Assembly (NCBI GenBank): GCA_945872035.1
Contig: CAMBYA010000060.1
Location: 1 to 10,215 of the forward strand
Direction of reading: 5' to 3'
Length of the DNA: 10,215 nt
Source of the DNA: Rhizobium sp. Q54
GTDB lineage: Bacteria > Pseudomonadota > Alphaproteobacteria > SMXS01
Positions 1-6,306 of the stretch are shown here, piece after piece. Within the stretch, counting starts at the first letter, position 1. Every line of letters starts with the position of its first letter. Below the pieces are notes generated by a model. It saw nothing but the letters and a program-made list of their open reading frames with translations, was not told where the DNA came from and did not search any database. The position numbers and the translations under genes were made by a program.

Positions 1-308
<308 letters not shown>

Positions 309-354
309 CCAATCTGCCGTACTATCGGTCGCCGAAACTCTGGGGAGAGCATGC

Positions 355-1533
355 ATGACCGTTCAACCGTTCAAGGTCGCCATACCGGACGCCAGGCTTG
401 ACGAACTGAAGCGCCGGCTGCGCAACGCCAACTGGCCGCACGACATGGCCAATGACGACTGGCGCTATGGCGCCAATGGCGACTACATGCGCGAACTGGT
501 CGATTACTGGCTGAACGGCTACGATTGGCGGGCCCAGGAAGCCGCCATCAACAGTTTCAGCCACTACCGCACCGAGGTGGACGGCATCCCGCTGCACTTC
601 ATCCGCGAGCCGGGCAAGGGACCGAACCCGATCCCGCTGGTGATGACCCATGGCTGGCCGTGGACCTTCTGGGACTACCACGAACTGATCCGGCCGCTGG
701 CGGATCCGGCGGCGTTCGGCGGCGACCCCAACGATTCGTTCGAAGTCATCGTCATGTCCATGCCGGGTTTCGGGTTCTCGTCGCCGCTGATGCGCGCCGG
801 CATGAACGCGTGGCGCGCCGCCGACCCGATCCACAAGCTGATGACGCAAAAGCTCGGCTTCAAGCGGTTCGGCGCGCAGGGCGGCGACTGGGGCGCGACC
901 ACCACCGCCCAGCTCGGCCACAAATACCCGGATGACCTGATCGGCATCCACCTGACCAGCACGCCGCGGCTGACCCATTGGGGGAACCAGCGGCCCTGGG
1001 ACGTGACCGGCGGCAAGCTGGTGCCCGACGACCTGCCGCCCGAGACCCGGGAAAAGCTGATCGGCATCCAGCGGCGGATCGCCAGCCACGTGGCGGTCCA
1101 CATGCTCGACCCACAGACGCTGGCCTATGCGCTGCATGATTCGCCCGTTGGCCTGCTGGCCTGGCTGGTCGAGCGGCGCCGCGCCTGGAGCGCCAATGAC
1201 GGTGACGTGGAACAGGCGTTCACCCGCGACTTCCTGCTGACGACCACGTCGCTCTACTGGTTCACCGACACCTTCGTGACGTCGGCGCGGCTTTATGCCG
1301 AGGCGGGCCGATATCCCTGGCAGCCCTCCCATTCCGGAACGCCGCTGGTCAACGTGCCGACGGGGTTGACCTATATGGAGCACGACGTTGGCCGCAGCCT
1401 GTCGACCGAGGCGGAGCAGCAGTTCGACGTGCGCTACCGCAAGGAGCATCCCATGGGCGGCCATTTCGCCGCCGCCGAGGAGCCGGAAGCGGTCGTGGAC
1501 GAGATCAGGGCCACGTTCAGGCCGTTGCGCTAG
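355..1533 (+). CDS. Epoxide hydrolase-like alpha/beta hydrolase (microsomal EH type)
   Basis: The 392-residue protein has the layout of microsomal-type epoxide hydrolases: an N-terminal EHN domain (about 3-110) followed by an alpha/beta hydrolase core with a helical lid. Visible motifs are the oxyanion HGWP at 99-102, the nucleophile elbow GGDWG with Asp178, the lid signature DSPVGLLAW at 262-270, the lid tyrosine in RLYAE (Tyr314), and the catalytic histidine in GGH (His370). The acid member is probably Asp344, or possibly Glu342. Family members open epoxides through an aspartyl ester; the substrate here is unknown. The lid tyrosine matching human EPHX1 Tyr299 appears to be His245, so classical epoxide hydrolysis is not certain. 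The start at 355 has GGGGAGAG at 342-349. An ATG at 351 is in another frame and is not used. No signal peptide or membrane anchor is seen. The next gene begins 9 bases after the stop, so this is the first gene of a probable three-gene operon. Confidence 0.9.
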   Translation: MTVQPFKVAIPDARLDELKRRLRNANWPHDMANDDWRYGANGDYMRELVDYWLNGYDWRAQEAAINSFSHYRTEVDGIPLHFIREPGKGPNPIPLVMTHGWPWTFWDYHELIRPLADPAAFGGDPNDSFEVIVMSMPGFGFSSPLMRAGMNAWRAADPIHKLMTQKLGFKRFGAQGGDWGATTTAQLGHKYPDDLIGIHLTSTPRLTHWGNQRPWDVTGGKLVPDDLPPETREKLIGIQRRIASHVAVHMLDPQTLAYALHDSPVGLLAWLVERRRAWSANDGDVEQAFTRDFLLTTTSLYWFTDTFVTSARLYAEAGRYPWQPSHSGTPLVNVPTGLTYMEHDVGRSLSTEAEQQFDVRYRKEHPMGGHFAAAEEPEAVVDEIRATFRPLR

Positions 1534-1542
1534 GAGAAGACC

Positions 1543-2334
1543 ATGAGCATCAACGAAGCCGTGCTGCTGCGCGCCGACACGCCCGAAGGCGTCACCACCC
1601 TGACCATGAACCGCGGCCCGGCGCGCAACGCGCTGAGCCTCGAGCTGATGGGCGCCATGATGGACGCTCTTTCCGCCATCGCCGAGGACGACAGCGTGCG
1701 CGTGCTGGTCATCGCCGGCGCTGGCCCGGCGTTCTGCGCCGGCCACGACCTGCGGGAGCTGCGGGCGCGCATCGACGATCCGGACTTCGTGCGGCTGACC
1801 TTCGAAAGCTGCGCCCAGCTGATGCAGGCGGTCGTGGCGCTGCCCCAGCCGGTGATCGCCCGCGTCCATGGCGTGGCGACGGCGGCGGGCGCCCAGCTCG
1901 TCGCGTCCTGCGATCTCGCGGTGGCCGCCGACGATTCCCGCTTCGCCACGCCGGGCGTCAACATCGGCCTGTTCTGCTCGACGCCGATGGTCGCACTGTC
2001 GCGCAACGTGGCGCCCAAGCATGCCATGGACATGCTGCTGACCGGCGACATGATCCCGGCGCAGCGCGCCCACGACATCGGGCTGGTCAACCGGGTGGTG
2101 CCGGCCGCGGAGCTGGAAAGCGCCACTCATGCGCTGGCGGCGCAGCTCGCCGCCAAGTCGGCAAAGGTCCTGCGCTTCGGCAAGCACGGCTTTTACCGGC
2201 AGCTGCCGATGAACCTTGCCGACGCCTATGCGTTAGCGGCCGAGGCGATGGTCGAGAACATGGGTTTCGACGACGCAGAGGAAGGCATCGGCGCGTTTGT
2301 CGAGAAGCGCCACCCGCACTGGAAGGACAGCTGA
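1543..2334 (+). CDS. Crotonase-fold protein, ECHDC3-like, lacking both catalytic glutamates
   Basis: The 263-residue length and fold are those of the enoyl-CoA hydratase/isomerase (crotonase) superfamily. The CoA and oxyanion-hole segment FCAGHDL lies at 64-70, and the second oxyanion segment GVATAAGAQ at 110-118. The wording of this segment and of FATPGVNIGLFCSTPM at 134-149 resembles the ECHDC3 branch. In rat mitochondrial hydratase the two catalytic acids are Glu144 and Glu164. By motif alignment these positions are Gln118 and Gly138 here, so ordinary hydration of enoyl-CoA is unlikely; binding of an acyl-CoA or another crotonase reaction is possible. Automatic annotation would probably say enoyl-CoA hydratase. 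A strong ribosome binding site, AGGAGA at 1532-1537, overlaps the stop codon of the upstream hydrolase. The stop (2332-2334) overlaps the start of the next gene by one base, which suggests coupled translation. Confidence 0.92.
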   Translation: MSINEAVLLRADTPEGVTTLTMNRGPARNALSLELMGAMMDALSAIAEDDSVRVLVIAGAGPAFCAGHDLRELRARIDDPDFVRLTFESCAQLMQAVVALPQPVIARVHGVATAAGAQLVASCDLAVAADDSRFATPGVNIGLFCSTPMVALSRNVAPKHAMDMLLTGDMIPAQRAHDIGLVNRVVPAAELESATHALAAQLAAKSAKVLRFGKHGFYRQLPMNLADAYALAAEAMVENMGFDDAEEGIGAFVEKRHPHWKDS

Positions 2335-2756
2335 TGGCATTCACCAACCCGACCGACGGCGCGATCGCCAGCATCCTGCGCGACACCAGGACCATCGCGG
2401 TGATCGGCGCGGGCACGGATCGGTTCAAACCGGTCTACGGCGTCATGAGCTTTCTGATCTCGCATGGCTACGACGTCTATCCGGTCAATCCGACCTCGGC
2501 GGGCGAGGTGGTGCAGGGCAAGACCATCCTGGCCGACATGGGTGAGATTCCCGTGCCCATCGACATGGTCGACTGCTTCCGCCGCCCGGAGTTCATCCCG
2601 CCGGTGGTCGACCGCGCCATTGAAGTGGGCGCCAAATCGGTCTGGATGCAGCTCGGCGTGATCAACGAGGACGCTGCTGCAAAGGCCCGCGCCGCCGGCC
2701 TGCTGGTGGTGATGGACCGTTGCCCTGTCATCGAATGGAGCCGCCTCGGTCTGTAG
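2334..2756 (+). CDS. YccU-type CoA-binding domain protein
   Basis: This 140-residue protein consists of a single Rossmann-like CoA-binding domain (CoA_binding_2 / YccU type). The first strand and glycine loop read IAVIGAG at 21-27, followed by the family pattern GYDVYPVNP at 45-53, VDCFRRPE at 79-86, SVWMQLGV at 102-109 with NEDAA after it, and the C-terminal VVMDRCP at 125-131. This order is diagnostic of the family, whose members bind CoA in crystal structures but mostly have no defined reaction. The start ATG at 2334 shares its A with the preceding TGA and has GGAAGGA at 2321-2327. It is the last of three closely packed genes. With the crotonase-fold protein before it, the context suggests acyl-CoA handling, but this is inference from gene order only. 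Confidence 0.92.
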   Translation: MAFTNPTDGAIASILRDTRTIAVIGAGTDRFKPVYGVMSFLISHGYDVYPVNPTSAGEVVQGKTILADMGEIPVPIDMVDCFRRPEFIPPVVDRAIEVGAKSVWMQLGVINEDAAAKARAAGLLVVMDRCPVIEWSRLGL

Positions 2757-2802
2757 ACGCCGGCGCAGCCATCCACCATCATGCGCGCTGTACGCTTTGG
2801 AT

Positions 2803-2810
2803 GGGGAGGG
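2803..2810 (+). promoter_or_regulatory. Ribosome binding site that sets a GTG start for the glycosidase
   Basis: GGGGAGGG lies 4 bases before GTG at 2815. The longest open frame would begin with TTG at 2797, but this purine-rich site would then sit inside the gene, and nothing comparable precedes the TTG. The GTG start is therefore preferred. Confidence 0.6.
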
Positions 2811-2814
2811 CGCG

Positions 2815-5265
2815 GTGTCGCAAACATTCGCAACGCTGGACGACCGCGTCGACGACCTGCTGCACAGGCTGACGCTCGATGAAAAGGCGGCGCTGCTCGC
2901 CGGCGCCGACGGCTGGACCACGGTCGCCATCCCGCGCGTCGGCCTGGAATCGATCCGCATGGCCGACGGTCCCAACGGCTACCGCTCGACCCAGAGCGAA
3001 CCATCGACCACGTTCCCCGTCGGCGTCGCCATGGGCGCAACCTGGAATCCCGAACGCATCCGCGAGGCCGCCGCCGCCATGGCGCGCGAAGCGCGGGCCT
3101 CCGGCGTGAATATCCTGCTGGGTCCGAACATCAACATCCAGCGCACGCCGCTGGGCGGGCGAAATTTCGAGACCTATTCGGAAGACCCGGTGCTGACGGG
3201 CGAACTGGCGCTGGCGTTCGTCGAAGGCGTGCAGGGGGAGGGCGTCGGCGTGTCGGTGAAACACTACGCCGCCAACAACCAGGAACATGAGCGGCTGCGC
3301 GGCAGCTCCAACGCCAGCGAGCGTACCCTTCGCGAGATCTACTTTCCGGCGTTCGAGAAGGCGGTGAAGCAGGGTGGCGCCTGGACGGTGATGGCCGCCT
3401 ACAACCGGGTCAACGGCATCCATGCCAGCGAACATCCCTGGCTGCTCAACCAGGTGCTCAAGCAGGAATGGGGCTTCGACGGCGTGGTGATCTCCGACTG
3501 GGGCGCGACCCATTCCAGCACTGCGGTCAGCGCCGGACTCGATATGGAGATGCCCGGCCCGGCATGGCATTTCGGCCAGCGGCTGGTCGAGGCGGTCAAT
3601 GACGGCGCAGTGTCGCCCAAGACAGTCAACGAGGCGGCGCGGCGCATGCTGCGGCTGATCCTGCGGGCGATCGAGGCCAAGGGCCAGGCCGAGATCAACA
3701 CCGGGCGGCACTGGCGCATCGCCCAGTCCGTGGCCGAGGAAGCCATCGTGCTGCTGAAGAACGACGGCATCCTGCCGCTCGACGCCGCGAAGTTGAAGAC
3801 CATCGCGGTGATCGGACCCAACGCGGATGAACCCATCATCCAGGGCAATGGCAGCGCGCATGTAATCCCATTCCGCGAGGCGACGCCGCTGGATGGCCTG
3901 CGGGCCATCGCCGGCGATGCTGTCCAATTGATCCATGCGCCCGGAGTCGACAACGAGCCCGAGGTGCCGCTGATCGACCGGCGCATGCTGAGTCCGGACA
4001 CGGACCGCAGCCAGCACGGTCTCAAGGCCAGATACTACCGGGCTGCCGACTTCCAGGGGCCGGTCGTGTTCGAACAGGGCGAGCCCTACCTGCACAAGTT
4101 CGGGTTCCACGACGCGGTCGCGCCTACCGAGCGGGGCTCGTTCTCGGTGCGGTGGGAGGGCTTCCTGTGGCCCGACCGGACCGGCGACTACGACTTCATC
4201 GTCGAATGCAGCCACCGTCCGGATACCTGGGCCGAGGTCCGCATCGACGGCTTTCCGGTGGCCGGACGCTCGACCGAGCAGGAGAGCTTCGCTCATTTCG
4301 AAGTGGTCAAGATGAAGCGCGGCAAGGGCAGCATCAGGCTGGAGGGCGGCCGTTCCTACCGGATCGAGATCGACTACAGCACCCAGTCCGACCTGATGCG
4401 CATCTTCAAGGTCGGCGCGCGCAAGCCACCCGGGACCATCGCCCAGGCGGTCGAGGCGGCGCGTGCGGCGGACGTCGCCGTGGTCTTCGTCGGCGTCTCG
4501 CGCTCGACGGACGGCGAGGGTTTCGACCGTCCCGGCATGGCGCTATGGGGTGACCAGGACGCGCTGGTGGAGGCGGTCGCCGCCGCCAACCCGAATACCG
4601 TCGTGGTGCTGCAGAACGGCGCGCCGGTGACGCTGCCCTGGCTCGACAAGGTGAAGGGGCTGATGGCGGCATGGCTGCCGGGTCAGGAGGGTGGCCACGC
4701 CATCGCCCGCGCGCTGCTGGGCGAGGTCAATCCCTCGGGCAAGCTGCCGCACACGGTGCCGAAGCGGCTGGAGGACAATCCCACCTTCATCCACTACCCG
4801 GGCAGGCGCGATGCCAATTATGGCGAGGGTGTCTTTGTCGGCTACCGCTATTACGACAAGGCCAAGGTGGAGCCGCTGTTCCCGTTCGGCTTCGGCCTGT
4901 CCTACACGACATTCGGCTATGCGAACGCGCGTGGCCCGGCGGCGGTGAAGCAGGGCGAGACCTTCACCGTGTCGGTCGAGGTCGTCAATACGGGTGATCG
5001 GCCGGGGAAGGAGGTCGTCCAGCTCTATGTCGAGCAACTGGCGCCATCCGAGGCACGGCCACTGCGCGAACTGAAGGGCTTCCGCAAGGTGGCGCTGGAG
5101 CCGGGAGAGAGGCAGACCCTCGAGTTCACCCTGACGCCGCGCGACCTGTCGTTCTACGACGTGCATCTGCCGGGCTGGTCGGCCGAGCCTGGCAGGTTTG
5201 TCGCGCATTTCGGCGGGTCCTCACGGGATCTGCCGGTGAGCCACGGGTTCGAACTGGCCGAATAA
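2815..5265 (+). CDS. Glycoside hydrolase family 3 beta-glucosidase with PA14 insert
   Basis: With the GTG start the protein has 816 residues. Domains in order: GH3 N-terminal barrel (about 20-290), start of the GH3 C-terminal domain (about 300-390), an inserted PA14 domain (about 399-534), the rest of the C-terminal domain (about 540-700), and a fibronectin III-like domain (about 715-785). The substrate-binding DGPNGYR is at 51-57, Lys149-His150 lie in VKHYAANN, the nucleophile is Asp228 in ISDWG, and the probable acid/base is Glu568 in GEGFDR, as in PA14-containing beta-glucosidases such as Kluyveromyces BglI. Such enzymes release terminal beta-linked sugars, mostly glucose; the exact substrate cannot be read from the sequence. 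There is no signal peptide, so it should act in the cytoplasm on imported oligosaccharides or glycosides. No sugar transporter or regulator lies beside it. It starts 58 bases after the CoA-binding gene and may share that transcript. Its stop is 3 bases from the stop of the convergent next gene. Confidence 0.94.
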   Translation: MSQTFATLDDRVDDLLHRLTLDEKAALLAGADGWTTVAIPRVGLESIRMADGPNGYRSTQSEPSTTFPVGVAMGATWNPERIREAAAAMAREARASGVNILLGPNINIQRTPLGGRNFETYSEDPVLTGELALAFVEGVQGEGVGVSVKHYAANNQEHERLRGSSNASERTLREIYFPAFEKAVKQGGAWTVMAAYNRVNGIHASEHPWLLNQVLKQEWGFDGVVISDWGATHSSTAVSAGLDMEMPGPAWHFGQRLVEAVNDGAVSPKTVNEAARRMLRLILRAIEAKGQAEINTGRHWRIAQSVAEEAIVLLKNDGILPLDAAKLKTIAVIGPNADEPIIQGNGSAHVIPFREATPLDGLRAIAGDAVQLIHAPGVDNEPEVPLIDRRMLSPDTDRSQHGLKARYYRAADFQGPVVFEQGEPYLHKFGFHDAVAPTERGSFSVRWEGFLWPDRTGDYDFIVECSHRPDTWAEVRIDGFPVAGRSTEQESFAHFEVVKMKRGKGSIRLEGGRSYRIEIDYSTQSDLMRIFKVGARKPPGTIAQAVEAARAADVAVVFVGVSRSTDGEGFDRPGMALWGDQDALVEAVAAANPNTVVVLQNGAPVTLPWLDKVKGLMAAWLPGQEGGHAIARALLGEVNPSGKLPHTVPKRLEDNPTFIHYPGRRDANYGEGVFVGYRYYDKAKVEPLFPFGFGLSYTTFGYANARGPAAVKQGETFTVSVEVVNTGDRPGKEVVQLYVEQLAPSEARPLRELKGFRKVALEPGERQTLEFTLTPRDLSFYDVHLPGWSAEPGRFVAHFGGSSRDLPVSHGFELAE

Positions 5266-5268
5266 CCC

Positions 5269-5946
5269 TCAATCCTCCGGGATTTCCACCACCATCGCGG
5301 GATGTGCGCCGAAGCGGTCCATGGGCTCGTCGGACGATGACCAGCCGAGATTGACCGCGCGTGTCGCCGTATCCCAGAAGCCGTAGGCGGTGCCGCGCGG
5401 GCCGACCATGGTGTCGAGCAGCCACATCGGCTGGCCCATGGGGCCGTTGCGGTCGAAGCCATGCTCGCGCGTGTGGGTGGCGCGGACACGCTGGATCGCC
5501 ATGTACTCGAAGGCGGTCAGCGATACCCAGTGGCGCTCGGCGAACACGGCGCGCAGGTCGTCCGGGCTTTTGCCGCGCGTCTCGGCCGGGTAGGCGCCCG
5601 ACAGCATGAACAGGCAGTAGGGTCCCTCGGGACGGTTCAGCGTCCGCGCGTTCTTCAGCGTCTCCATGTCCTGGACGGCGGCCTCGGCGTATTGCAGCGC
5701 CTCGTCCATGTCTTCGATGGGCTCGTTGAGCAACTGGATGATGGCGAGCCGGAAGTCGAGTTGCTGGCGCTTCACCGACGGGAACATCATGGACGCGGTG
5801 AAACCCGCGCCCAGCGCCCGGTTGGCGACCCGGTTCATGGCCTCCGTCGGCTCCAAAGTCATGGGCAGGTAGTCGGCGATACGCGGCAACAGCACGTCGT
5901 CGAAGAACGTGCGGCTGTTGTCCAGGACTTCCTGGAATGACTCCAT
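5269..5946 (-). CDS. Hypothetical protein, 225 residues, family not recognised
   Basis: I do not recognise this family. The open frame extends upstream to 6078, but ATG at 5946 is chosen because the minus strand carries GAGGGGAGAG at 5963-5954, seven bases before it, and because the upstream extension is Arg-rich and reads like non-coding sequence. The protein looks soluble, with no signal peptide or membrane segment. The N-terminal half (1-105) appears mainly helical and acidic. The C-terminal half is richer in Trp, Gly and aromatic residues, with RHWVSLTAFEYMAIQR at 138-153 and GFWDTATRAVNLGW at 189-202 as its most distinctive segments. Codon use matches its neighbours, and the frame is open for its full length opposite the direction of the flanking genes, so a real gene is likely. 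It faces the glycosidase tail to tail with 3 bases between stops, and diverges from mraZ. A LexA-type GTTC-N7-GTTC site lies 82-96 bases before its start, so DNA-damage control is possible. Confidence 0.75.
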   Translation of the reverse strand: MESFQEVLDNSRTFFDDVLLPRIADYLPMTLEPTEAMNRVANRALGAGFTASMMFPSVKRQQLDFRLAIIQLLNEPIEDMDEALQYAEAAVQDMETLKNARTLNRPEGPYCLFMLSGAYPAETRGKSPDDLRAVFAERHWVSLTAFEYMAIQRVRATHTREHGFDRNGPMGQPMWLLDTMVGPRGTAYGFWDTATRAVNLGWSSSDEPMDRFGAHPAMVVEIPED

Positions 5947-5953
5947 GGAACGG

Positions 5954-5963
5954 CTCTCCCCTC
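5954..5963 (-). promoter_or_regulatory. Ribosome binding site deciding the start of the unknown gene
   Basis: Read on the minus strand, GAGGGGAGAG stands 7 bases before ATG at 5946. It fixes this start against the longer open frame that begins at 6078. Confidence 0.6.
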
Positions 5964-6027
5964 GAAATGCCATCGACCGCCGACAGCGGGTCCCCGCGGG
6001 AATCCGGTCGTCGCACCGGCCGAAAGC

Positions 6028-6042
6028 GAACAAAAAATGAAC
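6028..6042 (-). promoter_or_regulatory. Putative LexA (SOS) box, GTTC-N7-GTTC
   Basis: The minus strand reads GTTC, seven bases (ATTTTTT), GTTC. This is an exact match to the direct-repeat LexA operator of Alphaproteobacteria (GTTC-N7-GTTC), including the usual AT-rich spacer. It lies in the only AT-rich patch of the intergenic region, 82-96 bases before the unknown minus-strand gene and about 265 bases before mraZ. The match is seen directly; binding and target gene are inference. Confidence 0.5.
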
Positions 6043-6173
6043 AAATTGAGATGGGATCAGCCGCCGGATGAGGCGCACCGCGCGACTCGACTGCTCCTTC
6101 TTCTTTAGACCCAGAGAAAATCCCTGTCACCCACAGCTTCAATTACTTGTGATTCAGCACTTGCGGGGGCACA

Positions 6174-6219
6174 TCCCATTGACCACCCATGTTTCCCCAT
6201 GGTATCCCATAATGTCCCA
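6174..6219 (-). promoter_or_regulatory. MraZ operator: five TGGGN repeats at helical spacing
   Basis: NCCCA occurs at 6174-6178, 6185-6189, 6195-6199, 6205-6209 and 6215-6219. The steps are 11, 10, 10 and 10 bases, so all five copies face one side of the helix. On the minus strand each reads TGGGN with a 5-base (once 6-base) spacer, the same unit known for E. coli MraZ, a ring-shaped repressor of its own operon. In E. coli the units read TGGGN on the coding strand; here they point the other way relative to mraZ. The array ends 87 bases before the mraZ start and probably overlaps the promoter. Confidence 0.8.
6179..6213 (+). promoter_or_regulatory. Candidate mraZ promoter inside the repeat array (weak)
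   Basis: TTGACC at 6179-6184 fits a -35 element. TATCCC at 6203-6208, 18 bases after it, is a weak -10. CATAAT at 6208-6213 is a better -10 by sequence, but lies 23 bases from the TTGACC. Either choice would place the promoter under the MraZ repeats, as expected for autorepression. The exact elements cannot be settled from sequence. Confidence 0.3.
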
Positions 6220-6306
6220 AGGAGAGACGCCGCCGGCCAAGCTGAGTCGGCCCGAATCAACGGTGGGGTGAGGGTGTGAAACGCAGGTAGATCGTGGGGG
6301 GCGGCC

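Larger units (their letters stand above)
5947..6306. other. Intergenic control region between the unknown gene and mraZ
   Basis: This 360-base stretch separates two divergent genes and is the only long non-coding region in the window. From left to right it holds the ribosome binding site of the minus-strand gene, an AT-rich patch with the LexA-like site (6028-6042), a stretch of about 130 bases in which I see nothing definite (6043-6173), the MraZ repeat array (6174-6219), and a leader of about 87 bases before the mraZ GTG. I see no tRNA, no insertion sequence end and no convincing terminator hairpin. Confidence 0.8.

Noticed and set aside
309..354. A terminator for rnpB
   Set aside because: Only a 4-base TCGG/CCGA stem can be drawn and no T-run follows, so I do not call one.
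322..2187. A 621-codon open frame on the minus strand opposite the hydrolase and crotonase genes
   Set aside because: It is rich in His, Arg, Gln and Asp with no recognisable domain, as expected for the antisense of GC-rich genes, and both plus-strand genes under it are clear family members.
2797..2814. TTG at 2797 as the start of the glycosidase
   Set aside because: The GGGGAGGG ribosome binding site lies downstream of it, at the right distance for GTG 2815.
2779..4296. A 505-codon open frame on the minus strand opposite the glycosidase
   Set aside because: Same antisense composition; the plus strand carries an intact GH3 barrel with its catalytic residues over this span.
5461..5940. A 159-codon plus-strand frame opposite the unknown minus-strand gene
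   Set aside because: Its composition looks like a shadow (Arg, Gln, His, Val rich). The minus-strand frame has a better ribosome binding site and more protein-like sequence. This choice is less certain than the other shadows because neither frame has a known family.
5947..6078. Longer N-terminus (44 more residues) for the unknown minus-strand gene
   Set aside because: The extension runs through the ribosome binding site and the LexA-like site and has non-protein-like, Arg-rich composition.
6212..6271. A 19-codon leader peptide before mraZ starting at ATG 6212
   Set aside because: There is no ribosome binding site before it and the ATG lies inside the MraZ repeat array; no attenuation structure was seen.
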